48,519 nt of DNA from Candidatus Omnitrophota bacterium. Its GTDB lineage: Bacteria > Omnitrophota > Gorgyraeia > Aquiviventales > Aquiviventaceae. Shown piece by piece: positions 18,947-30,592 of this stretch. Every line of letters starts with the position of its first letter. Within the stretch, counting starts at the first letter, position 1. Location of the stretch: positions 1 to 48,519 of the forward strand of contig JAHFGV010000020.1 in assembly GCA_023247255.1 (NCBI GenBank), written 5' to 3'. Both the position numbers and the translations under genes were made by a program. A model generated the notes under the pieces. It saw only the letters and a program-made list of their open reading frames with translations. It was not told where the DNA came from and ran no database searches.

Positions 18947-20815
18947 TCATGGCGCGCTGGCGTTGAGCGAATTGCCTGGGATGCCAAAGAGACGAGCCGT
19001 CAGTTGCTGCTGGGCATATCGGCGGTAGAGCCCGTCTTTGTGTTTAAGCAGATCGGCGTGACGGCCCTGCTCGACAATCGTTCCATTCGCCAGGACCACA
19101 ACCCGCTCAACGTGCTCGATGGTGGAGAGCCGATGCGCGATGATGAGTGCGGTGCGTCCATCGAGCAGTCGGTTCAAGGCCTTTTTGATCAACTCCTCGG
19201 ATTCCGCGTCCAGCGCCGACGTCGGCTCATCCAGAACGATGATCGGGGCGTCCTTCAAGAAGGCTCGCGCCAGGGCCAAGCGCTGTTTTTGTCCTCCGGA
19301 GAGCCGCAATCCCCGTTCGCCGATTTGCGTCTGGTAGCCTTCCGGAAGCTGTTCAATGAAAGTATCGGCAAAAGCCGCACGAGATGCCTGGCGCAACTGC
19401 TCGTGTGTGGCATCTGCCTTGCCGTAACGCAGGTTCTCCTCAATCGTTCCACTGAACAGGATAGGTTCCTGCTCCACCAGGGCGATCTGGGAGCGTAGGG
19501 ATTTGAGATCGAGTTCTCGAATGTCTCGGCCGTCGATGGTGATTTGGCCTGCCGTGACATCGTAGTAACGCAGCAGAAGCTTCACTGTCGTCGATTTTCC
19601 AGAGCCGCTCGGCCCTACCAAGGCGATGGTCGTCCCTGCTGGGAGAGTGAGCCTCAGATGGTCAAACACCGGCTCGCGCCCGTCGTAGTGGAAGCTGACA
19701 TCTTCAAACGCTACGGCTCCGTGAGCCCGTGACAGGGATTGTGCCCGAGGAATCTCTAGCACCTCCGGGAAGGTGTCGAAGACTTCAAAGATCCGGTCCA
19801 TAGCCGCGAGGCTGTTGGCCAGGATCAGGTTCAATTCCGTGAGCCGTTGAATCGGTTGATAGAGCATTCCTAGGTAGCTGTAAAAGGCCATCAGCGTGCC
19901 CACCGTCAAACGCCCTGACCAAACCTCCAAGGTGCCTACCCAAAGAACCAAGATAGGACCCAGGGCAGTGAGAAATCCTGTTACGCCCAGGGCGATGGAT
20001 TGCAATTTCACATTGCTCATTACCGTTTGAAAATACGTTTCGGTCTGTTGGCGGAACTGTTTTGCTTCAGCTTCCTCTTGGTTGAAAGCCTGGATAGTGG
20101 ATATCCCCGCCAGTTGTTCATGCAGATCCGCCGAAAGTTCTTGGAGTTGGTGATGGATGGCCCGACTTTTTTCTCGGATGCGCTTTTGAAGGTGATAGTT
20201 CATCCAGGCATATCCTGGGAGCACCGATAGAGAAACCATCGCCAGCTTCGGATGCACCAGCACCAGCAAGACGATGATGATGGCCACACAGGACAGATCC
20301 ATGGCCGTATTGACGAAGGCGGCGCCGACAAAGTTCTGCGCGGATGCAATATCCGTCGTCATGCGAGAGACCACGGCACCGATACGTTGCCGGTCAAAGA
20401 AACTCAGGCTCATGCGCTGGACGTGGAGGTAAAGCGCTTGGCGCAGATCGAGGATGATCCGATGCCCGGTGAGTCCGCCTAGATAAGAACGCCAATAGCT
20501 TGCTAAGGCATAGATGGCATACAGCCCGCAGAGTCCGGCCATTAACCGATGCAGGGAAAGAACCTGGCTCAGGTGTCCATCCAGCAAGAAGTCATCAACG
20601 AGGATCTTGACTGTCCAAGGCAGCGCCAGAGGCACCAGATAGCGCAGGATCCCACAGCCAACAGCCAACGCCAGAAGTCCGCGATAGGGATGGACAAACC
20701 GCAGAAATCGTTGCAGGCTGGATGGTGGCGGTCCGTTAGCCGGGCCATTCGCAAGAACGACGGATGGGTCTTGGGAATCGGATGCGAAGAAGGCTGCGAT
20801 TTTGTTGAATGCCAT
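18947..20815 (-). CDS. ABC exporter, fused permease/ATPase (MsbA-like)
   Basis: TM domain; Walker A GPSGSGKSTTVKLLL; LSGGQKQRLALARAFLKDAPIIVLDEPTSALD; ATG at 20815 (MAFNKIAAFF) preferred. Confidence 0.93.
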   Translation of the reverse strand: MAFNKIAAFFASDSQDPSVVLANGPANGPPPSSLQRFLRFVHPYRGLLALAVGCGILRYLVPLALPWTVKILVDDFLLDGHLSQVLSLHRLMAGLCGLYAIYALASYWRSYLGGLTGHRIILDLRQALYLHVQRMSLSFFDRQRIGAVVSRMTTDIASAQNFVGAAFVNTAMDLSCVAIIIVLLVLVHPKLAMVSLSVLPGYAWMNYHLQKRIREKSRAIHHQLQELSADLHEQLAGISTIQAFNQEEAEAKQFRQQTETYFQTVMSNVKLQSIALGVTGFLTALGPILVLWVGTLEVWSGRLTVGTLMAFYSYLGMLYQPIQRLTELNLILANSLAAMDRIFEVFDTFPEVLEIPRAQSLSRAHGAVAFEDVSFHYDGREPVFDHLRLTLPAGTTIALVGPSGSGKSTTVKLLLRYYDVTAGQITIDGRDIRELDLKSLRSQIALVEQEPILFSGTIEENLRYGKADATHEQLRQASRAAFADTFIEQLPEGYQTQIGERGLRLSGGQKQRLALARAFLKDAPIIVLDEPTSALDAESEELIKKALNRLLDGRTALIIAHRLSTIEHVERVVVLANGTIVEQGRHADLLKHKDGLYRRYAQQQLTARLFGIPGNSLNASAP

Positions 20816-21019
20816 TGTCGTCTTATTGCGTCTCGCTGCAGGATTCCATTCTTTATGCTTTATGCGAAACAGTATAACACACGGATGCCATTCCAAGGGT
20901 CCTGCCGTATTCCGCCCCGTTCCCCTCGCCCCCCATCCAAGAACAACGACTATGACATTTCTATTGGCTTGCAACACACTCAATTGACACCTTCACCGAG
21001 GCTTTGTTAAAATCTACAG

Positions 21020-21955
21020 GTGCCTTCCTTAGATTTCACCAAGCTCAAGACCTATCCTGCTGGTTCTCGCAAAAGCAAGGTGAATTTCCAGGCCTTTGCG
21101 CGAGTGTGCCGGCGTGGCGGTTCTTTCCGCCAATTCTACGAGTCACTCCCGGGCTTCTTGGCTGCTAAAGAGTTTCAAACCGTTGTGGACGCCATTGTGT
21201 CTGCCCGCAAAGCGGATAAACCCTTTCTGTTGATGTGCGGCGCCCATGTGATCAAAGTGGGGTTGAGTCCTCTGCTCATTGAATTGCTCAAGCGCCGGGT
21301 CATTGGTGCCATCGCGCTCAATGGAGCCGGCGTGATTCACGATTTCGAGCTGGCTTTCATGGGATCGACTTCTGAAGACGTCGCATCCGCTTTGGCGGAT
21401 GGTTCCTTTGGAATGGCACAGGAAACCCAGCAGATGTTAAACCAGGCGATTCGTGAAGGGGCCAGGCGCGGGTGGGGGTTGGGATATTCCGTGGGGGCGA
21501 TGATCGTCAAACGGCACCTGCCTTACGTGCGATTGAGTGTGTTAGCAACCTGCTATCGGCTCGGTGTTCCGGTGACGGTGCATGTGGCCTTGGGGACTGA
21601 TATCATCCACCCGCATTCCAGCGCCGACGGTGCTGCAATTGGAAAGGCTTCGTTGACTGATTTCCGACGCTTGGTTGAGGTAGTCTGCGGATTAGACAGT
21701 GGGGGCGTCGTGGGTAACATGGGATCGGCCGTGATCCTTCCGGAGGTCTTTTTGAAAGCGGTCTCGACTGCGCGCAACCTCGGTTTTTCTGTGCGTGACT
21801 TCACGGCTTTTGACTTCGACATGATCCGTCACTACCGCCCCATGGAAAACGTGCTCAAACGTCCGACGCTGCTCGGCGGACGTGCCGTGCATATCACAGG
21901 GCATCACGAGCTGATGATTCCTCTTTTGGCCCGAGCCGTCATCGAGCGGTTGTAA
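21020..21955 (+). CDS. Deoxyhypusine synthase-like protein (COG1899 family)
   Basis: ALNGAGVIHDFELAFMGSTSEDVASALADGSFGMAQET; GLGYSVGAMIVKRHLP; THIHPHSSADGAAIG-type motif. Confidence 0.82.
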   Translation: MPSLDFTKLKTYPAGSRKSKVNFQAFARVCRRGGSFRQFYESLPGFLAAKEFQTVVDAIVSARKADKPFLLMCGAHVIKVGLSPLLIELLKRRVIGAIALNGAGVIHDFELAFMGSTSEDVASALADGSFGMAQETQQMLNQAIREGARRGWGLGYSVGAMIVKRHLPYVRLSVLATCYRLGVPVTVHVALGTDIIHPHSSADGAAIGKASLTDFRRLVEVVCGLDSGGVVGNMGSAVILPEVFLKAVSTARNLGFSVRDFTAFDFDMIRHYRPMENVLKRPTLLGGRAVHITGHHELMIPLLARAVIERL

Positions 21956-21965
21956 CGAGGAGGCT

Positions 21966-23012
21966 GTGGTGAGACGGACAGCATCCTTGAGCCGGTTCGT
22001 CAGCCGCTTTCAAGGGGCGAAGATTCTGGTCGTCGGGGATCTGATGTTGGACGAATTTGTTTGGGGACAGGTGTCCCGCATCAGCCCAGAAGCGCCGGTT
22101 CCTGTCGTGTGGGTCCAGTCAGAATCAGTCATGCCCGGAGGGGCGGCGAATGTGGCGAATAACATCCGTTCCCTCGGGGCAGTCGTTACCATCGCAGGGA
22201 TTGTGGGGCAGGACCGGTTGGGAGAGGTGCTGTTGGAGGAGTTGGTTTCCAGAAAGATTGATACCCGCGCGGTACTCAGGGTGAATCGTCCGACGACGGT
22301 CAAGACACGGGTGATCGCCCACCACCAACAGGTCGTTCGTGTGGATCGGGAGCTGCAGGAACCCCTGTCCGATTCCATCGTCCGAAGACTCATCCAGAAA
22401 ATCGATTCTCTGCTTGGGCGCGTGGATGCGGTGGTTATCGAGGATTACGGAAAGGGGCTGGTGACTCGCGAGCTTCTATCTGCGATCATTCCTCGTGCCA
22501 GGCGTCTGGGGAAGATTGTGACGGTGGATCCCAAAGAGGACCACTTCGATCTCTACCGCGGGGTGAGCGCTTTGACTCCGAACCGCACAGAGGCCGGGGG
22601 AGCGCTGGGGCGTTCGCTGATGAGCCATAATGAAGTGCTGCGTGGCGGCGAAGAACTCATGCAGCGTCTGCAATGCGAAGGCCTTTTAATTACGCTCGGG
22701 GAGGACGGGATGTGTCTGTTTGAGCGTAACGGACAAAAGACCTACATTCCCACCGTTGCCCAAGAGGTGTTTGATGTCGCCGGAGCAGGAGACACGGTGA
22801 TTGCTGCTTTTACTCTGGCACTGGCCAGCGGGGCTCCGATGGCGGAAGCGGCGCGAATCGCTAATCAGGCAGCGGGAATTGTCGTGGGTAAGCTGGGTGT
22901 AGCAGTAGTCAGCCCGCAAGAGCTGATATCTCGGTTACACCCAGAGAAGCGATCGGCCAGACACCGAAGACAAAAGCCTGCACTCCAGATACCGCCGAAG
23001 GTGGGAAGATGA
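21966..23012 (+). CDS. rfaE1: D-glycero-beta-D-manno-heptose-7-phosphate kinase (PfkB family)
   Basis: ILVVGDLMLDEFVWGQVSRISPEAPVPVV..PGGAANVANNIRSLG; DVAGAGDTVIAAFTLAL. Confidence 0.92.
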   Translation: MVRRTASLSRFVSRFQGAKILVVGDLMLDEFVWGQVSRISPEAPVPVVWVQSESVMPGGAANVANNIRSLGAVVTIAGIVGQDRLGEVLLEELVSRKIDTRAVLRVNRPTTVKTRVIAHHQQVVRVDRELQEPLSDSIVRRLIQKIDSLLGRVDAVVIEDYGKGLVTRELLSAIIPRARRLGKIVTVDPKEDHFDLYRGVSALTPNRTEAGGALGRSLMSHNEVLRGGEELMQRLQCEGLLITLGEDGMCLFERNGQKTYIPTVAQEVFDVAGAGDTVIAAFTLALASGAPMAEAARIANQAAGIVVGKLGVAVVSPQELISRLHPEKRSARHRRQKPALQIPPKVGR

Positions 23013-23022
23013 TCAAAGATCC

Positions 23023-23169
23023 TAGCAGGCTGCTGAAAAACGCCAGTCGGTTCCGGGTTCGGAGTTCTGAGTTGGGGGCCAGGATCCGACTCACCGATGA
23101 GCGGTGGTGTATTTGCCGAACCCTGAACCCTCAACCCAGAACCACGAAGGTTTTTTCCGCCGCCTGCTA
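23023..23169. repeat. Dispersed inverted-repeat element (arms TAGCAGGCTGCTGAAAAA / TTTTTTCCGCCGCCTGCTA)
   Basis: Inverted arms enclosing GGTTCCGGGTTCGGAGTTCTGAGTTGG / CCGAACCCTGAACCCTCAACCCAGAACC words. Confidence 0.8.
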
Positions 23170-23291
23170 ATACAAACGAATTATCTAACGCGACAATGCC
23201 AGAGGATAATTCGTTTGTATCATACGATAAGACATCCTGTCGCGTGCAATACAAACGCACTCAATGTATGAACAATAAGTGCGTTTGTATT
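23170..23291. repeat. Paired-hairpin palindromic element with shared TACAAACG ends
   Basis: ATACAAACGAATTAT/ATAATTCGTTTGTAT (15 bp) and AATACAAACGCACT/AGTGCGTTTGTATT (14 bp), both perfect. Confidence 0.9.
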
Positions 23292-23292
23292 A

Positions 23293-23560
23293 GAGCCCAT
23301 CCCTAAACCCTAGCGTGAGAAGCAAAACGGCCAAAGGCCGCCAGATGCAAGGAGCGACGACGAGACGTAAAGCGTGTGCGATACGGCGAGCAGCAGAGAC
23401 GCCGCAGATGGCGGCCTTTCGCCGCAACCCGAAGGGCTGCGCCGTGCGGCGTTGCTCGTCGTTGCCATACTTCCGTTTCCAAAAGTCAGTCTCCTCCTCG
23501 CGCCTTGCACGGCTTGCCCCTCAGCCCAGCGCGACCACGCTAGGGTTTAGGGATGGGCTG
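23293..23560. mobile_element. MITE-like element with perfect 24-bp terminal inverted repeats, flanked by TA
   Basis: AGCCCATCCCTAAACCCTAGCGTG (23294-23317) and exact reverse complement (23536-23559); TA on both sides; related copy at 34595. Confidence 0.88.
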
Positions 23561-23575
23561 TAGTCATCGGATTGC

Positions 23576-24481
23576 ATGGCTATCCTTGCTGTGATTCCTG
23601 CTCGGTACGGCTCGACGCGTTTTCCGGGAAAGCCCCTGGCTTTGCTGGGTGGCAAGCCGATGATCCAACGGGTGTATGAACGGGTCGCTCAGGCAAAAAA
23701 AGTGGATCGCGTCGTCGTGGCGACCGATGATGAAAAAATCCGTGAGCTCGCCCAGCGCGTGGGGGCTGCGGTGACAATGACTAGCCCTTTGTGTCGCAGT
23801 GGAACCGAGCGCTGCGCCCAGGCGGCTCGAGAGCAAGATGCCGCCATCATTATCAACGTTCAAGGGGATGAGCCCTTCATTCGATCCGAAATGGTGGATC
23901 AGGTGGCGGTGTTTCTTGAGAACCATCCGGCGGTTCCGATGGCTTCTTTGAGGACGCCTTTACATCGTGTAGAGGATCGGAATAACCCGCATGTAGTGAA
24001 GGTGGTTGTGGATAGAGATGGCTTTGCCCTGTATTTTTCCCGTGCACCGATTCCCTTCGTCCCAGAAGGGGCGTGGGGCTTGGGGCTTGGGGCGGGGGAA
24101 TCCTACCCCGTCATTGGGCCACGGCCTTCGACCGTGAGCCACACGGTGGAGCAAGACTCGGGGGGACGGGATGTCACCCCCATCGGGGTGGGAATGCAGG
24201 TGCCACAGGCTTATCCCGTGGGGCCAAGTGCATCGATCTTTGTGCCCCAGCTCTTCAAGCACATTGGACTCTACGGCTACCAGAGGGATTTCTTGTTGCG
24301 TTTGCCTCACCTTGTGCCGACGCCGCTGGAGCAGTTGGAGCAATTGGAGCAGTTGCGCGCCCTGGAGCATGGCTATCGGATTAAACTTTTGGAGACGGCA
24401 TACGATACGATCGGCATTGACACCCCTGAGGATCTGGCGCGGGCAGAAGCCTTGCTGGCTGCCGCTGAGCCTCAAGGATAG
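23576..24481 (+). CDS. kdsB: 3-deoxy-manno-octulosonate cytidylyltransferase with internal in-frame insertion
   Basis: VIPARYGSTRFPGKPLALLGGKPMIQRVYERV...RSGTERCAQAA..INVQGDEPFI...LYFSRAPIPF...FKHIGLYGYQRDFLLR. Confidence 0.94.
   Translation: MAILAVIPARYGSTRFPGKPLALLGGKPMIQRVYERVAQAKKVDRVVVATDDEKIRELAQRVGAAVTMTSPLCRSGTERCAQAAREQDAAIIINVQGDEPFIRSEMVDQVAVFLENHPAVPMASLRTPLHRVEDRNNPHVVKVVVDRDGFALYFSRAPIPFVPEGAWGLGLGAGESYPVIGPRPSTVSHTVEQDSGGRDVTPIGVGMQVPQAYPVGPSASIFVPQLFKHIGLYGYQRDFLLRLPHLVPTPLEQLEQLEQLRALEHGYRIKLLETAYDTIGIDTPEDLARAEALLAAAEPQG
24105..24225 (+). repeat. Peptide-coding palindromic element inserted in-frame in kdsB
   Basis: CCCGTCATTGGGCCACGGCC...GGACGGGATGTCACCCC...GGTGCCACAGGCTTATCCCGTGGGGC; matches 1191-1318 and 32735-32839. 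Confidence 0.85.
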
Positions 24482-27026
<2,545 letters not shown>

Positions 27027-27030
<4 letters not shown>

Positions 27031-27983
27031 GGAACAGAGCCAAACAAGTCCTTCGGATGGAGGCAGATGCCATCCGGCAGCTTATCCCACGCGTCGGACG
27101 ATCTTTTGAGCAGGCCGTGAATGGTCTCATCGGCTGCAAGGGTCGTGTGATTGTTACCGGCATGGGCAAGGCTGGCATCATCGCTCAGAAACTCTCCGCT
27201 ACTCTGGCTTCCACCGGTACGCCCAGCTATTGGGTGCATCCGGCCGAAGCGATTCACGGGGACATGGGACGCGTGGTTCGCGAGGATCTGGTGATTGCCC
27301 TTTCCAACAGCGGGGAGACGGAGGAGCTGACGCGTCTTTTGCCTGTGATCAAACGCATCGGCTCGCGGTTGGTGGTGCTCACCGGCAATCCCCGCTCCAC
27401 CCTCGCCAAGCATAGTGATGTCGTGCTGGATGTGAGCGTCAAGCGTGAAGCCTGCTCTTTGAATCTGGCGCCGACTACCTCCACGACGGCAATGCTAGCG
27501 ATGGCGGATGCCTTGGCGGTGGTGGTGGCGGAGCGAAAAGATTTTCAGGAGAAAGATTTTGCCCTGCTGCATCCCGGAGGCCAGTTGGGCCGCCGGCTTT
27601 TATGGCGTGTTCGCGATCTCATGCGCACAGGCGCGGCCAATCCCGTGGTACGTCAAAGCGCACGCATCAAAGATGTCTTGTTGGCCATCACCCACGCGCG
27701 CGCCGGTTGTGCCAGTGTCGTCGATGCCCACGGGAGGCTGGTTGGCATTTTCACCGATGGAGATCTGCGCCGCCATCTGAATGCTTCCAACGATTTGTCC
27801 CAGCAGCGTATTGGCGCTGTCATGAATGACCATCCGAAAACGATTGACGCCGATCGCCTGGCCGCTGAGGCCTCTCGGCTGTTGCGCGAGTACAGGATCG
27901 ATGAACTGGTCGTTATCGATACTCGGCATCGGCCGGTGGGATTGTTGGATGTTCAGGATTTGCTCAAAGCGGGCATCATGTGA
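27027..27983 (+). CDS. kdsD: D-arabinose-5-phosphate isomerase (KpsF/GutQ), SIS + CBS domains
   Basis: GRVIVTGMGKAGIIAQKLSATLASTGTPSYWVHPAEAIHGDMG; TSTTAMLAMADALAV; CBS repeats. Confidence 0.96.
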
Positions 27984-28116
27984 TGGATGGTAAAGGGATA
28001 TTTTCGATTGTCGATTTTGGATTGTCGATTGAAGGCATCCCTCCTCCATCCAATCGATAATTAGCAATCAAGGACCGGCGATTCAATGAGTCCAGACCAG
28101 AAAGAAGCGAGTTGCC

Positions 28117-28659
28117 ATGGCATTGCATACTTTCACCCCTGAGTTAATAGAACGGGCCAAGCTTGTCACGACCCTTGTGTTGGATGTGGACGGGGTCCTG
28201 AGCGATGGCAGGATCATCTACGCGGAATATGGTGATGAGCTGAAATGCTTTGATGTCCAGGATGGGGCGGGTTTGGTTTTTTGGAACCGTGTGGGATTGA
28301 AGACAGCGATCATCACCGCTCGTAAGTCCCGGCTTTTGAAGCGGCGCGCCAAAGAGATGCGCGTTGATTTTTTGTCGCAGGGCTCCCTTTTGAAGTTGCC
28401 TGTTTACGAACATCTTCTGAAGCGCTGGCGGCTCAAACCCCAACAGGTATGCGCGATCGGGGACGATCTCATGGAGCTTCCCATTCTGCAGCGCGCGGGA
28501 CTAGCGGTGGCTGTTCCCAACGCGGTCGATGAAGTGAGACGGGTGAGTCATTACATCACTCGTCGAGCCGCAGGTCGAGGGGCGGTTCGGGAAATAGTCG
28601 ATTTGATTCTGCACGCCAAGGGGCTCTGGAACCAGGTTCTGCAACGCTATCAATCGTAA
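28117..28659 (+). CDS. kdsC: Kdo-8-phosphate phosphatase (HAD, KdsC)
   Basis: TLVLDVDGVLSDGRIIYAEYGDELKCFDVQDGAGLVFWNRVGLKTAIITARKS. Confidence 0.95.
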   Translation: MALHTFTPELIERAKLVTTLVLDVDGVLSDGRIIYAEYGDELKCFDVQDGAGLVFWNRVGLKTAIITARKSRLLKRRAKEMRVDFLSQGSLLKLPVYEHLLKRWRLKPQQVCAIGDDLMELPILQRAGLAVAVPNAVDEVRRVSHYITRRAAGRGAVREIVDLILHAKGLWNQVLQRYQS

Positions 28660-28756
28660 CTCCGGTGATTCTTCCAGCAGGCACTGTTAGATCTCACTCT
28701 TTTCTTGCAAGACATTTCCATCCCGTGGCATACTCTTACCAATAGGAGACTGCCTC

Positions 28757-30049
28757 GTGACTCAACCCTCCTCCCTGCTTGAGCGATATACGGATCTCCA
28801 ACTATCTCTGACAGACCGTCGGGGGGGTGCGTCTGTGTCAACGGGAGATCCGTTCGTCGTACAACTCATACAACTGCTTTTCACCTACGGCCTACAGATC
28901 CAGGCCAGCGATATTCACATCGAGCCCATCTCTACGGGGGCACGCATCCGGTATCGAATCGACGGAGTCCTGCATGAGATGTTGCAGATTTCCGACCAGG
29001 TGCGTGATCCGCTGATTCGTGCGATCAAAACGAAGGCGGGATTGTTGTCGGATCCTGTCGGCCGCAGCAAGCCTCAGGATGGGCATATGGATTTCCAAAT
29101 AGATGGCAAGATTCTAGATCTGAGGCTATCATCGTTTCCCACCCTTTTCGGTGATGTGTTGGCCCTGCGGATTTTTGACCACGATACCCCTCGGCTGAAA
29201 TTGGAACAGCTTGGGATCTCCCCAGGACTCTGGAAACCGTTGGACCAGGCCATCCACCATCGCAACGGATTACTTCTGGTAACCGGTCCCACAAATAGCG
29301 GCAAAACGACCACCCTGTACGCGATTCTGGAGCAACTACGCTCTCCCCATGTAAAGATGGTCACCCTGGAGGATCCTGTAGAATATCAAATGGAGGGTGT
29401 CAACCAAGGTCAGATTAATCCCCAGGTGGGTTTGACTTTCGCTTCCGGGCTGCGTGCCATTCTACGGCAAGACGCCAATATCATTTTGGTAGGCGAGATT
29501 CGAGACAAAGAGACAACCGAGATTGCTATCCGTGCGGCGCTCACAGGCCATCTGGTACTTTCCAGCCTGCATACCAATCATGCTTGCGGTACGATCAGTC
29601 GCTTGTTGGACATGGAGGTTGAGCCTCCTTTGATTATCAGCGCGGTCATTGGAATATTGGCTATGCGCTTGGTTCGCCTGGTGTGTCGGGAATGTGCCAT
29701 CCCTGACTCGGTGGGATCTGAGATCGCTGTACGCCTCATGGCTCAAGCAGTTGCCCATCCTGCTTCTGCCTCGGTGAGGGCATCGAGTGGGGGAACCTAT
29801 CAAAGAGGTAAAGGATGCCATGCGTGTGGAGGTACTGGCTACCGGGGACGGACAGCTGTATTTGAGTTTCTGCGACTCTCCGATGAGCTGAAACAGATCA
29901 TCTTGGAACGATCTTCAGGGCGGCTTTATCAGACTGCTGTAAGTTCTGGAATGACTACTATGTTGTTGGATGGGTTAGAGAAATGTTCTCAGGGGTTGAC
30001 TACCGTAGAAGAAGTGCTACGCGTGGTTGGAGACACGTCAGAGAGCTGA
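28757..30049 (+). CDS. GspE/PilB-type secretion/pilus ATPase
   Basis: ASDIHIEPISTGARIRYRIDGVL; Walker A GPTNSGKTTTLYAIL; LRAILRQDANIILVGEIRDKETTEIAIRAALTGHLVLSSLHTN. Confidence 0.93.
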   Translation: MTQPSSLLERYTDLQLSLTDRRGGASVSTGDPFVVQLIQLLFTYGLQIQASDIHIEPISTGARIRYRIDGVLHEMLQISDQVRDPLIRAIKTKAGLLSDPVGRSKPQDGHMDFQIDGKILDLRLSSFPTLFGDVLALRIFDHDTPRLKLEQLGISPGLWKPLDQAIHHRNGLLLVTGPTNSGKTTTLYAILEQLRSPHVKMVTLEDPVEYQMEGVNQGQINPQVGLTFASGLRAILRQDANIILVGEIRDKETTEIAIRAALTGHLVLSSLHTNHACGTISRLLDMEVEPPLIISAVIGILAMRLVRLVCRECAIPDSVGSEIAVRLMAQAVAHPASASVRASSGGTYQRGKGCHACGGTGYRGRTAVFEFLRLSDELKQIILERSSGRLYQTAVSSGMTTMLLDGLEKCSQGLTTVEEVLRVVGDTSES

Positions 30050-30089
30050 TATGTCTTTTTTTATTAAATATTAAAATTAATTAAAAGTA

Positions 30090-30119
30090 TTGAATTAACC
30101 ACTTTTGATTGGGTATACT
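30090..30119 (+). promoter_or_regulatory. Sigma70-like promoter upstream of the HTH gene
   Basis: TTGAAT-N18-TATACT in an AT-rich intergenic segment. Confidence 0.5.
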
Positions 30120-30158
30120 TTCATAACAGGTATCAATACGAACAAATAAGTGAAGTCG

Positions 30159-30383
30159 ATGCTCATGAAACGAGCGCGTGTCTATGTGCAAAATGACGTG
30201 ATGACTTTAAAAGAGGTCGCCAAGTACCTCGGCCTCCATGTGATGACCGTCTATAAATTAACGCGAGAAAGACGGGTGCCGGCCGTCAAGATTGGAGGTC
30301 AGTGGCGCTTCAAGCGCGGGGTCCTTGATGATTGGCTTGAGAATCAGATGCATCGTCATTCCACCGCTTCCTATTCCCCATAA
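30159..30383 (+). CDS. Excisionase/MerR-type helix-turn-helix DNA-binding protein
   Basis: MTLKEVAKYLGLHVMTVYKLTRERRVPAVKIGGQWRFKRGVLDDWL. Confidence 0.88.
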   Translation: MLMKRARVYVQNDVMTLKEVAKYLGLHVMTVYKLTRERRVPAVKIGGQWRFKRGVLDDWLENQMHRHSTASYSP

Positions 30384-30592
30384 CCCCGATTCTTTAAACG
30401 TTTGACAGACAGTGACCTCGTTTTTATAATAATCCTATCGCTCACTCTCTTGAAGCAATCAGTGTTATTGGTATCCTTAACAACGGTTATGGAATCCTTA
30501 GGATGGATAAAGGCTCCGATGAACGGGGCTTTTATTGTTTAGAGCGCCGTTACCGATAGCTGCAGGTAATTCTTTAAGATCACGCAAACCCA

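Noticed and set aside
18573-19028. 151-aa plus-strand ORF overlapping the small membrane protein and ABC exporter end
   Set aside because: Charged low-complexity product opposite a plausible membrane protein and the conserved ABC C-terminus.
23170-23291. Short CRISPR-like array (TACAAACG repeats with spacers)
   Set aside because: Repeats are inverted, only 8-10 nt in common, and form perfect hairpins; no cas genes in the window.
30159-30383. Excisionase indicating an integrated element or prophage
   Set aside because: No integrase, att repeats or phage genes nearby; such HTH proteins are often ordinary regulators.
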